Below are positions 7,400-15,647 of a stretch of DNA of 20,415 nucleotides, piece after piece (the first letter of the stretch is position 1; each line of letters starts with the position of its first letter). Under the pieces are notes generated by a model. That model was not told the DNA's origin. It worked only from the letters and a program-made list of their open reading frames with translations, and did no database searches. The position numbers and the translations under genes are program-made. Location: assembly GCA_964522805.1 (NCBI GenBank), contig CAZFWP010000024.1:1-20415 (forward strand), written 5' to 3'. This DNA is from CAZBYL01 sp964522805 (GTDB taxonomy: Bacteria > Synergistota > Synergistia > Synergistales > Synergistaceae).

Positions 7400-10300
7400 C
7401 TATTCTTTTCGCATGCTGTTTAAGGAAAGGCAGTTTACGGCCTTTGCCGCAGTGTCTAAATCCCAAATAATAGGAACATAAATCAGCCCCGGAGTTGCCG
7501 TATCTTTATTGTTTGCCGCCATAATGGGACAGTTTTTGCATGGAGTGCTCTTTTTAAAGATGGCAGCGTAACATTGAGCGCCGATCGGCAGTCTGCCAAG
7601 AGAATTTTTTGCCGCGTCATTCTCAAAGAGAAGCTCCATATTTTCCGGATTAACCACAAAGATAGGGACGTCAATTTCACAAAGGGCTTGTTTTGCATAT
7701 GTGCGTGTCTGCTCGGCGGCCTCCTTGTCAAACTCTCTTAAGGTAAACCAGGCCAGCATCTTACCAGCATTTGCCAGAGTTGTGATATCTTTTTCTGAAA
7801 GCTGTACTTTGCTGTCGCAAATGTCAAAGCCGATAAAGCCTCTGAAGCTGCCGTTTCCGATGATGGCCACCTGAATCAATAAGATGATGTCTTGTCTTCC
7901 CATCTCGCTTTTCAGCGGTTCTTCAAGCTCATCGGTTTTTGCGATAAAAAAGCCTGCCTCATTGAAGTTAGCCGGATAATTGGGGCGGTTTTCCGGTTTT
8001 GTGCCGTTTTTCAGAAATTCAATATTAGGCGTGATGTTTTCGCCGCATACTTCAAACAGTTCCTTGTAGCAAGACCCATCGTGGCTTGTCTCAAATACAT
8101 AGGCCCGCGAGAGGTTAAAATGGTTGATTAAAAGCTCCATAGAGCCCTTGATGGCCGTTCGTGTATTAGCGGAAGTGTACAGCAGAGAAAAAATATAGCG
8201 AAGCTGATTTTCCGAGAAAAAAGCGATGTTTTCTTTATGTGATATCTCATGAACAGGGGCTTCTCTGTCCAGCGAATTCCCCATACTGATATCATAGGAG
8301 GAAACGAAATTTTTACCGCTGTCTTTGGATTTGTATAGGGCGATATCAGCTTTGCGGTAAAGCTCTTCAAAAGTTGTGCCGCAGCCGTGAGAGAAAGAAA
8401 GCCCAATACTCGCGGAGATATTTAAATCTGCGATGCCGCCGTGGTGCATCTTGATTATTGCGCCGCGGGCCTCATGAGCTTTTCTTATGGCCACAGCTTC
8501 ATTGGGGAGATCTTTCATCAGCACCATAAACTCATCGCCGCCGATTCTGCCGAGAATATCGCTGCTGCGGAACACATTTGTCAGTTTTTTTGATACCTCC
8601 GTCAGGAGCGCATCGCCGAAGATGTGCCCCATCAGGTCGTTCGCTGCCTTGAAGTTGTCTAAATCTAAGAGCAGCAAGGCATTCAGCGGCGCGGGGTCCT
8701 TTCTTGAGTCGGATTCAAGTTTTTGCGATATCAGCAGCTCTGTGGCAGATTTATTGTACAATCCCGTCAAAGTATCGCGCAGCGCTCTGTCCGTAAGAGC
8801 GTTTTCCTCTTCCACTGAATCGTGAATGTCTTTCGCAAACAACATTATCCGCAAAGAGCCGTCTGCCGGTGATGTAAATACGGTAACATGAGCACCCTTC
8901 CATCTATAGGAGCTATCCTTCGTCTCTCTGATGCGGTACTTAACATCAAAATCGCTGATGCCAGATGTCAGTTTTTCTTTTAAAGAGTTTTCGTCGGCGA
9001 ATACTGCCACCGCTCCTATATCGTCAGGGTGCAGAATGTCCCGAATAAATATCTGCCGCTCGTCCTTGAAGCTTTTCCCCTCCCTATCCGGGTTAATGGA
9101 GTCGGCGATAATTTTGTCATGAGTAATGTCGAATTCAAAATGATCGTCATACAGTTTGATTAAAGTGTCGCGGAATTTTCTTGCCCGCAGGTAATTTACT
9201 TCGACAATTTTTTTATCGGTAATGTCGTCCATTACGCCGATGACTCTTGTCAGAGTACGTTCCTTATTGTAAAGCCCGGTAAGGTGTATTTTTAGATATA
9301 TACGCTGTCCGGTCTTAGTTTCGTAAGATGATTCTCTCGATACAGTAGGTTGTTCCGGAGAGAGGAGTGAAAGCATGGAGACAAAATTGTCACTTGCTTT
9401 GATGTTTTGCTTGCTGAAAGAGCGGAGGATATTTTCTGTCCCGAACTTAGCCGAGATTCTATCGGAATTTATGAGTATATCGTTGGGCGCGTCATACTCA
9501 AAGACATATACGTCTGATTGGGAGATAGCCAATTTATAGCGCTCCTCGCTGATTTTAAGGGCTTCCGCGGTTTTTTCCCTGTTGGTGACGTCAATGATCG
9601 TGCCGTACAAGACGCTGCTGCCGTCATTGTCGGTGACAAGACCTCCTTTATTGAGTGCGTAAATAAGGGTGCCGTTCTTTCTCACCATTCGGTAAATTAC
9701 GTCAAACTTGTTGCTGTTTTTTAATTGCCTGTGAATTTTTTCTCTGATTTTTTCTCGGTCTGCTGGATGGACGGAGTTCCAAAAACTTCCCATATAAATT
9801 GAGAGAGTCTCGTCAAAAGGGCATCCAGCGAGTTCGGCAAAGCCGGTGCTGATAAATTTGAAGGTAAAACGTTCATTATAATCGCACATTACAAAGCCGC
9901 CGGGGATGTTGTTTATTAAACTGTTGGTCATATTATATACAGAAGCCAGCTCACGTTGCGAGGAGCGTTCTTTAAACAATATGTAGATTATCAATATTAA
10001 AAAGATCAAAGATATGTTAACGGTAAGAAATATCGCGCCTTGTCGGAGGCTTTGCGTGCTTTCGGCTATGTATTCCAGTGGCACGAAAATACAGACGTAC
10101 CCGTTTTCGGCGGAAATATTGCGGAGAAAAGCCATACGTATGTTTCCATCTATCTCAAAGGCGAAAGAGCTATCCCTTCCTTCGCTGAAAGCTTTCTTGA
10201 TATCTTCCTCTTTGAGGCTGCCGATGATATTGGCCCGGTGCAAAAGGTCAAAGAAACTGTATTCTTCCTTTTTTGCAAGAGATTTGATGCTGCGGGATTT

Positions 10301-10906
10301 CAGAATATAACGGCCGTCACTGGCGATCAGTGCTGAGTAGCCCTCTCCACGGAATATCTTTTGCCCGATAATATCTTCTGCCTTATTACTGAGGACAATC
10401 GCACGCAGATTGGCTTTTAGGACTCCATCTTTATATATGGGAGCGAAGATAGTTATATATTCCTTGCCGCCAATATCGTTATGGATAATTGTTGTGTGTG
10501 GGTAAAGTTTTTTGCTGACAGCCGTTCCGGCGATACCTATCGGGTCGGTGGAAATGTAAGATCTATCGGCAAAAATTACCGCCATTGCCATAATATCATT
10601 ATTATTAACCATGTTATTTATAAGTTCTGCCGTTAGGCGTGATTTAGTGACTCCAATGGCTGAGATCTGGCTTGCTGCCGCACTTACAAAGCTGGTAAGA
10701 ACATTTAGTCTTTCTTCTATGCCGGAAGCATATATATCGGCAATTTCGGACATTTTGTTGTATTCTTCAAGCGCGCGCTTGCTGCGGATGTTCTCATTAA
10801 AATTTTGGATAAAGAATACCATCAAAACGGCAGCCAACATTAGCCCACCCAAGTAAATTAGAGTGTTCTTGCTGTTAAATTTGCCTGAATAGTATTGATT
10901 ATTCAT
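7400..10906 (-). CDS. Diguanylate cyclase 1: periplasmic sensor, three PAS, GGDEF, GAF-like and cysteine PAS-like domains
   Basis: A 1168-aa inner-membrane enzyme predicted to make cyclic di-GMP from two GTP. Order: membrane helix 14-34; extracytoplasmic Cache-like sensor about 36-285; membrane helix 291-311; three PAS-like domains at about 325-445, 453-570 and 575-700, each closing with a PAC-type signature (such as GTIIDVTNREK); GGDEF domain about 708-872. The active site GGDEF (789-793) and inhibitory site RSSD (780-783) are both intact, so an active, product-inhibited cyclase is expected. Unusually, about 300 residues follow: a GAF-like domain (about 895-1055, with FRGFIGFD) and a PAS-like domain (about 1072-1160) holding Cys1112 and PCKNCPI (Cys1123, Cys1126). 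No EAL domain. Start ATG 10906 with GAGGAA about 6 nt upstream. Paralogous to the cyclase gene at 12074-15643. Sensed signals are unknown. Confidence 0.92.
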   Translation of the reverse strand: MNNQYYSGKFNSKNTLIYLGGLMLAAVLMVFFIQNFNENIRSKRALEEYNKMSEIADIYASGIEERLNVLTSFVSAAASQISAIGVTKSRLTAELINNMVNNNDIMAMAVIFADRSYISTDPIGIAGTAVSKKLYPHTTIIHNDIGGKEYITIFAPIYKDGVLKANLRAIVLSNKAEDIIGQKIFRGEGYSALIASDGRYILKSRSIKSLAKKEEYSFFDLLHRANIIGSLKEEDIKKAFSEGRDSSFAFEIDGNIRMAFLRNISAENGYVCIFVPLEYIAESTQSLRQGAIFLTVNISLIFLILIIYILFKERSSQRELASVYNMTNSLINNIPGGFVMCDYNERFTFKFISTGFAELAGCPFDETLSIYMGSFWNSVHPADREKIREKIHRQLKNSNKFDVIYRMVRKNGTLIYALNKGGLVTDNDGSSVLYGTIIDVTNREKTAEALKISEERYKLAISQSDVYVFEYDAPNDILINSDRISAKFGTENILRSFSKQNIKASDNFVSMLSLLSPEQPTVSRESSYETKTGQRIYLKIHLTGLYNKERTLTRVIGVMDDITDKKIVEVNYLRARKFRDTLIKLYDDHFEFDITHDKIIADSINPDREGKSFKDERQIFIRDILHPDDIGAVAVFADENSLKEKLTSGISDFDVKYRIRETKDSSYRWKGAHVTVFTSPADGSLRIMLFAKDIHDSVEEENALTDRALRDTLTGLYNKSATELLISQKLESDSRKDPAPLNALLLLDLDNFKAANDLMGHIFGDALLTEVSKKLTNVFRSSDILGRIGGDEFMVLMKDLPNEAVAIRKAHEARGAIIKMHHGGIADLNISASIGLSFSHGCGTTFEELYRKADIALYKSKDSGKNFVSSYDISMGNSLDREAPVHEISHKENIAFFSENQLRYIFSLLYTSANTRTAIKGSMELLINHFNLSRAYVFETSHDGSCYKELFEVCGENITPNIEFLKNGTKPENRPNYPANFNEAGFFIAKTDELEEPLKSEMGRQDIILLIQVAIIGNGSFRGFIGFDICDSKVQLSEKDITTLANAGKMLAWFTLREFDKEAAEQTRTYAKQALCEIDVPIFVVNPENMELLFENDAAKNSLGRLPIGAQCYAAIFKKSTPCKNCPIMAANNKDTATPGLIYVPIIWDLDTAAKAVNCLSLNSMRKE

Positions 10907-10980
10907 AAAGGTTCCTCATAAATAGAATTGCAGCGGGCGCAAAAGACAACACATACCCTCCTCGTGTTCTAAGGAATAGT

Positions 10981-11000
10981 ATTGTTTATTATACAACAAT
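10981..11000 (-). promoter_or_regulatory. Possible promoter and overlapping palindrome upstream of cyclase 1
   Basis: TATAAT on the minus strand at 10993-10988, without a good -35. It sits inside a perfect 6-bp inverted repeat, ATTGTT 10981-10986 and AACAAT 10995-11000. This could be an operator covering the -10. The gene starts 75 nt downstream. Confidence 0.4.
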
Positions 11001-11083
11001 CATAAAAAATATACTTTGTAATAGTAGGATAATTCTCAAGAGAGAGAGAGGAAGTTTTGTAGGAGGGGATTCGCCCACGGCAC

Positions 11084-11126
11084 CGGTTCAGAGGTTGACA
11101 ATATGTTTGCTGAACCGTCCTGAACC
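11084..11126. repeat. GGTTCAG inverted and direct repeats upstream of cyclase 1
   Basis: CGGTTCAG 11084-11091 and CTGAACCG 11110-11117 form a perfect 8-bp inverted repeat with an 18-nt loop. A third half-site, CTGAACC, follows at 11120-11126. No T-run follows on either strand, so this is not a normal terminator. It lies between the 42-aa gene and the cyclase 1 promoter, and could be a regulator binding site or an RNA hairpin. Confidence 0.4.
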
Positions 11127-11196
11127 TGTGCTTGTATGTAATAATTTGTTTTTTGAAACTGAAAATTACCGTGTGCTTCTGACTGTGTAAATAGTC

Positions 11197-11325
11197 TTAA
11201 TCTGTTGTGCTGCGCATTACAATGTGCTCTATAGGCATGCCGTTTTCGAGTTCGACAGTCATAAAGCGTCCTTCAGGAGTCATCCAGTAGGGAGTTCCTG
11301 AGATGTAGACAAGTTTATTGCTCAT
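11197..11325 (-). CDS. Small protein of unknown function (42 aa)
   Basis: A 42-aa protein that I do not recognise, reading MSNKLVYISGTPYWM at its start and HIVMRSTTD at its end. It has no membrane segment, signal peptide or cysteine. The alternating pattern suggests a small beta-hairpin fold. Support for a real gene is strong despite the size. GGAGGTGA, an almost complete match to the 16S anti-Shine-Dalgarno partner, lies 5 nt before the ATG. A TTGACA-16-TATAAT promoter lies 52 nt upstream, with a palindrome at the predicted transcription start. Such signals suggest high, regulated expression. It is transcribed alone, between gpt and cyclase 1, on the same strand as both cyclases. A functional link with c-di-GMP signalling is only a guess from position. 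Confidence 0.72.
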   Translation of the reverse strand: MSNKLVYISGTPYWMTPEGRFMTVELENGMPIEHIVMRSTTD

Positions 11326-11362
11326 TGAGTCACCTCCGTTATATAAAATAGGTAAACACTAA

Positions 11363-11375
11363 CTTACCAAGTAAG
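11363..11375 (-). promoter_or_regulatory. Operator-like palindrome at the start of the small-protein transcript
   Basis: CTTAC-CAA-GTAAG is a perfect 5-bp inverted repeat with a 3-nt spacer, placed at the predicted +1 just after the -10. Its GTAAG/CTTAC arm can alternatively pair with GGTAAA at 11351-11356. Either a repressor site or a 5'-end RNA hairpin. Confidence 0.35.
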
Positions 11376-11376
11376 C

Positions 11377-11404
11377 ATTATAGTTACTATCTCTCGCATG
11401 TCAA
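11377..11404 (-). promoter_or_regulatory. Perfect-consensus promoter for the 42-aa gene
   Basis: On the minus strand: TTGACA at 11404-11399, a 16-nt spacer and TATAAT at 11382-11377. Both hexamers are exact sigma-70 consensus. Confidence 0.82.
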
Positions 11405-11464
11405 GGGCATAATATGAATTGGTAGCCGCGGCGAATTTAAAAAGTCGATGTCGTTTAATAAGAG

Positions 11465-11512
11465 AGCCCCCACACCTGTCCGCCGATAAGAGACGGAGCA
11501 CGCAGGGGGGCT
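11465..11512 (-). terminator. Terminator-like hairpin after gpt
   Basis: AGCCCCC 11465-11471 pairs with GGGGGCT 11506-11512. Inner pairings CCTG/CAGG and a CCG/CGG stem are also possible. It lies 16 nt past the gpt stop. On the minus strand CTCTTATT follows, a poor T-run. Confidence 0.5.
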
Positions 11513-11527
11513 GCACGAAAAACCGTT

Positions 11528-12022
11528 TTACATATCGATAATCGGGGGAATAAAGGCGGCTGACGGAGCGGTGTCCCAAGGGAACAGGACCCACGTGTCC
11601 TGGCTGACTTCTGTAACGAACGTATCTACCAGCGGGCGTCCTTCAGGTTTTGCGTATACTGTGGCGAAGTGAGCGCCGACAAACATGTCGCGCACAATCT
11701 TTGCTGTTTTGCCGGTATCGACAAGGTCATCTACCAAAAGCCAAGTGTTATCTACTCCGGCTAAGTCCGGTCTTTTAAGAATGTTTGTCGTGCCTTGCTC
11801 TCTGATTGTGTAGCTGGAGATGCATACGGTGTCAACAAGATGGATATCCAGCTCTCTTGCGATTATTGCCGCCGGGACCAGTCCTCCGCGCGCCACGGTG
11901 ACGAGACGGCTCCAATCTTTTCTTATATCAAGAAGCTTCCAAGCCAGAGCGCGGCAGTCACGCTGCAGCTGCTCCCATGAAACAGGGTAATTCTTGTTAT
12001 ATCTGGCAGATGTTCCTGTCAT
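11528..12022 (-). CDS. gpt: Xanthine(-guanine) phosphoribosyltransferase
   Basis: A 164-aa purine salvage enzyme transferring phosphoribose from PRPP to xanthine, guanine or hypoxanthine. It resembles the enterobacterial Gpt type rather than the Bacillus Xpt type. Visible blocks are YPVSWEQLQRDCRALAWKL, ARGGLVPAAIIAREL, HLVDTVCISSY, the PRPP-binding loop LLVDDLVDTGKTA (about 94-106) and the C-terminal QDTWVLFPWD with FIPPI. The ATG at 12022 has AGGAGG about 9 nt upstream. It lies 51 nt downstream of the cyclase 2 gene with no terminator between them, so it is probably the last gene of the nitrilase-cyclase-gpt operon. It may help feed the guanylate pool from which GTP, the cyclase substrate, is made; that link is inference. 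Confidence 0.9.
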   Translation of the reverse strand: MTGTSARYNKNYPVSWEQLQRDCRALAWKLLDIRKDWSRLVTVARGGLVPAAIIARELDIHLVDTVCISSYTIREQGTTNILKRPDLAGVDNTWLLVDDLVDTGKTAKIVRDMFVGAHFATVYAKPEGRPLVDTFVTEVSQDTWVLFPWDTAPSAAFIPPIIDM

Positions 12023-12073
12023 GACATATTCCTCCTGAAGTCTAGTATCTTTGTAATTTTACTCCCTTAAAGC

Positions 12074-15000
12074 TTAATTTAAAAGGTCAATGTGTGTTAT
12101 AAAGTAAGTTTCCCTGCCGTCTTCCCACACGCAGGGGGTAATAAAAAGATGATGACATTTGCTTATATCTGGTATGTCCACAACTGACATTATCTTGCCG
12201 GATGCCTTAAATTCCTCCATCGGGCACTTTTCACAGGGAGTTTGCCTGTGAAATATGGCGCTGTAGCATAAGACGCCGCAGTAATAATTTTTCAGGAAAG
12301 TTTCTTTCGCTGTTTTGTTGGCGAAGAGAATCTCATGAGTCTTATAATCGACGACATACCCGGCTACGCCTGTCTCATCAAAAGATTTTTCCGTAAACTC
12401 TTTAACTTTCGCACGCTTTTTGTCTGATTTGGCGTTAAGCATGAAAATGGCCACCATCTGTGCGGAAATCGAGATATCGCTGATCCTGCTTTGCGTTAAT
12501 TCCGCTGCAAGTTCGTCTGAACAGTCAAACCCAATGAAGCCCTTATATTCACCCTCATCAAGAATGGCTATGGCGATACCGGTGTTGCTGCCGGCGGTGT
12601 TAAAATAGGATGGCAGATTTTTAGTGCTGTCCCGTCCTTTGTAGAGATAAACGCCATCTTCCGAAAAGCATTGGCGCAGGTTGGGGAAAGTGGTCTCGTA
12701 GTTAATCTCTCCGTCCATGCCTGGGTTTGGCGGAACTCCCTCTGCGCACCATTCGTATGTTTGACGGCACTTCTCGTTGTCAGTAAGATTTTCAAAAATA
12801 TAACCGCGTTCAAAGCCGAAATGCTTACATATCAGTTCGAGAACCAACTTTGCGGAAATATTGATGTCTTTAGCGTCGCAGAGGATTTTGAAAATGTTAT
12901 GCGGCATATTCATGGCGAAATTTTCTGAACCTAAACTCTCTATGTCGTTATGCGCGTCTTTCAATCTTTCAAAATCCGTTCCCATTCTTTCATCATAGAG
13001 TGTGATATGGTCTTTACCCAGATCTTTAGAACGGTAAAGAGCAATGTCAGCCTTATTGTACAATTGCTCAAAAGTCGTGCCGTGTTCGGGAGAAAAAGCG
13101 ATACCGGCACTTGCTGAGATAAGGAACTCTTTGACCTCTCCGCTTCTCATGTTTCTAATCATTGAGCAGGCTTCTTTGGTTTTACGCTCGGCTATTTCTC
13201 TGGTGGGAATATCTTTCATAAAGATGACAAACTCATCACCGCCGATACGTCCGATAATATCGGTTGAGCGGAAGGTGTCTTTTATTCTTGCGGAGACTTC
13301 GCTGATAACGGCATCGCCGAAAAGGTGGCCCATGAGGTCGTTAATGTTTTTAAAATCATCAAGGTCGAGCATAATTAAAGCGTTGATGGTTGGTTTTTTA
13401 TTGCCGCAGTCTGGACTAAGGGCTTCAATTATTAGAGCCTCTGTCCTTTTTTTATTATAGATTCCTGTCAGCGGATCATTTTCAGCCATTTTTTTCAGTT
13501 CTTCTGTTTTCTTTACCGAGTCGGTGATATCTTTTAAATACCAGATATTACGTACAGAATTGTCTAAGGGGTCGATAAAGATAGTGATATGAGCAGCTTT
13601 CCAACGGTAGTCATCTGAGTCAAGGCTCTCTTTGTTACGGTATTCGATGTCTAATTCGGAGATCCCTTTTGCAAGGTAAACCATGGAGCCCTCTTCTGTG
13701 AGGAGATCTTGTATGAGTGCCTGGTCATCGCTGTGAGTGTACATCGCAGTGAAGTACATTTTTACGTCACTGACGCTGAGAGTCTCCTTATCGGTATATT
13801 TACGGAAAAAGTCCTCGCCCTTGATAATGATGTCGTTTGTGAGGTCATATTCATAAGTGCGGTCATATAACTTGCTGAGCGCCTGGCGATACTTTTCCGA
13901 ATGCAAAAATTCAATTTCCACCGCTTTCGCATCGGTGTTGTCCTCAATAATGCCGATTACTTTCAGAAGCTCCCCATGGTCTCCATAGACAGCGGCAAGG
14001 CGCGTGGTGACTATAAAACGGTGAGTTCCGTCTTGAGAGAGGATGAAGTGTGAAGCTGACACGGACTCAGTACCGTTTTTCATCGCTGCAAGCATATTAA
14101 GAAAGGCTTGATGCATCGATAAAAAATCCTTTTCCTGAACCGTTTGCGCAGCGATTTTAGCAAATGTTTCCGTGACCCGCTTCATTTTCAGAGGCAGTCC
14201 GAATTTTTGGGAGCATTTAGGCGAGGTGTAGAGAGTATCGTTTTTAGGGTCATATTCGAGAATAAAGATGTTGCTCTTTTCGGTGGCAATCTCATACTTT
14301 TTTTCGCTGAAAGACAGTGCTTCAACGGTTTTCTGAGTGCTGGAGATGTCAAGCGTTACGGCATAGGCTTTTTCTTTGCCGTCGGCATCGTTGATAGTGC
14401 TTCCCTTGCAGAGGACATAGATGATTTTGCCGCTGTTTTTTCTCATTCTGTAGATAACTTCAAAGCTGTTGTTCTCTGTGAGCTGGCTTAGGATAGACTC
14501 TTTTGCCTTGTCCCTGTCTTCGGGAAGGATGCTGTTCCAGAAGCTTTTGCAGTATGCTTTGATAGCTTCCTCGACGCTGCCGAAGTCCAGCATGTCCGCG
14601 AATCCCTGACTGACAAACTCATAGGTAAAGCCGTCATTTGTGAGGGTTTTCTGTACGCCGCAGGGAATATTGGCAATTAGCGCCTCCTCTGTTTTTCCGG
14701 CGGCGGCTATAGTTTTGGAATGACGCCTTTCTTGGTAGACAATGTAGAATGAAAGGGACAAAAAAATCATCAGTATCTGAGCCAGAAGCTTCATTGTGTC
14801 AGGCGCAACGCTGATGCTTCTTGACGCCAGCATGTCTTTCGGCATGGCGATACCCGCATACCAGCCGAAAACATCTATTGGTGATAAATGTATAAATTGG
14901 GTTTTGTCACTATAGGTATAGCTAAAGAAGATGTCCTTTCCTGCGTTGAGGGAATTGAGCAGTTCTTCCAGGGGTATTGAAGAATGAAGACCGGGGCGCT

Positions 15001-15643
15001 GCAGAAAATTAAAAATATTATCTGACGATGCTAAAGAGATATCTTCTTTCGTGGGGAAGAGAAATGTTCCGTCTGATTTTAAAAAGAAAATTTCTCCGTG
15101 TTTTCCTAAAAGGCTGTTTGCTGCAATGGAGTCGGATGAGTCTATTCTAAGGCTGCCCCTTAGCTCGGCGATTATCTCGCCATCTTTTTTCACCGGGGTG
15201 GAGAAGGTTATATAGCTATTGTCGTTTACTATAGAGGCGGAAATGGTGGTTCTGTTTTTGTTCGGATGATATTTCTCAGGGCTAAAAAGCCCCTTAGCGG
15301 TGCTCTTTCTGGTGTTGTCATGATAAATAATTTCTAAAAATTCCACTTTGGTCTCTTTGGCGATTCGTTCAAGAACCACCAAGGTCTCGTCGCTGTGGAT
15401 ATTACTCACTTTTGACAGCTGTGTTGCCGCTGCCTCGGTAAATCTCATATAAGTGTAGATGCTGTCTTTGATGTGTTTTGAGGAAAGCATGGCTATTTCT
15501 TTAAGCTGGCTGTTTTCTTCAAGTGTTTTTTTTATTCTCACTGTTTCTGTAAAATAGTGAAAAAAGAACACAGTAAGGACGATAATCACCAGGAAAGCGG
15601 TAATATAGGATTTGATTCGGAGTATCTGCGCTAAAAATTTCAA
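12074..15643 (-). CDS. Diguanylate cyclase 2: periplasmic sensor, three PAS, GGDEF, GAF-like and cysteine PAS-like domains
   Basis: A 1189-aa inner-membrane cyclase, paralogous over its whole length to the one encoded at 7400-10906. Order: membrane helix about 12-31; Cache-like extracytoplasmic sensor about 33-278; membrane helix about 284-303; PAS-like domains about 318-435, 445-575 and 582-712; GGDEF domain about 718-885. The active site GGDEF (801-805) and I-site RSTD (792-795) are intact. A GAF-like domain (about 910-1072, with YKGFIGFD) and a PAS-like domain (about 1083-1189) with Cys1126 and PCEKCPM (Cys1137, Cys1140) follow. The frame is open to 15790, inside the nitrilase gene. The likely start is TTG 15643, where a membrane helix begins and GGGAG of the nitrilase 3' end lies 7 nt upstream. 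The nitrilase stop is only 4 nt away, so translation is probably coupled. Sensed signals are unknown. Confidence 0.92.
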   Translation of the reverse strand: MKFLAQILRIKSYITAFLVIIVLTVFFFHYFTETVRIKKTLEENSQLKEIAMLSSKHIKDSIYTYMRFTEAAATQLSKVSNIHSDETLVVLERIAKETKVEFLEIIYHDNTRKSTAKGLFSPEKYHPNKNRTTISASIVNDNSYITFSTPVKKDGEIIAELRGSLRIDSSDSIAANSLLGKHGEIFFLKSDGTFLFPTKEDISLASSDNIFNFLQRPGLHSSIPLEELLNSLNAGKDIFFSYTYSDKTQFIHLSPIDVFGWYAGIAMPKDMLASRSISVAPDTMKLLAQILMIFLSLSFYIVYQERRHSKTIAAAGKTEEALIANIPCGVQKTLTNDGFTYEFVSQGFADMLDFGSVEEAIKAYCKSFWNSILPEDRDKAKESILSQLTENNSFEVIYRMRKNSGKIIYVLCKGSTINDADGKEKAYAVTLDISSTQKTVEALSFSEKKYEIATEKSNIFILEYDPKNDTLYTSPKCSQKFGLPLKMKRVTETFAKIAAQTVQEKDFLSMHQAFLNMLAAMKNGTESVSASHFILSQDGTHRFIVTTRLAAVYGDHGELLKVIGIIEDNTDAKAVEIEFLHSEKYRQALSKLYDRTYEYDLTNDIIIKGEDFFRKYTDKETLSVSDVKMYFTAMYTHSDDQALIQDLLTEEGSMVYLAKGISELDIEYRNKESLDSDDYRWKAAHITIFIDPLDNSVRNIWYLKDITDSVKKTEELKKMAENDPLTGIYNKKRTEALIIEALSPDCGNKKPTINALIMLDLDDFKNINDLMGHLFGDAVISEVSARIKDTFRSTDIIGRIGGDEFVIFMKDIPTREIAERKTKEACSMIRNMRSGEVKEFLISASAGIAFSPEHGTTFEQLYNKADIALYRSKDLGKDHITLYDERMGTDFERLKDAHNDIESLGSENFAMNMPHNIFKILCDAKDINISAKLVLELICKHFGFERGYIFENLTDNEKCRQTYEWCAEGVPPNPGMDGEINYETTFPNLRQCFSEDGVYLYKGRDSTKNLPSYFNTAGSNTGIAIAILDEGEYKGFIGFDCSDELAAELTQSRISDISISAQMVAIFMLNAKSDKKRAKVKEFTEKSFDETGVAGYVVDYKTHEILFANKTAKETFLKNYYCGVLCYSAIFHRQTPCEKCPMEEFKASGKIMSVVDIPDISKCHHLFITPCVWEDGRETYFITHIDLLN

Positions 15644-15647
15644 TTGC

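Noticed and set aside
11364..11594. 76-codon minus-strand frame at the end of gpt
   Set aside because: It overlaps the gpt 3' end in another frame, the gpt terminator hairpin and the small-gene promoter.
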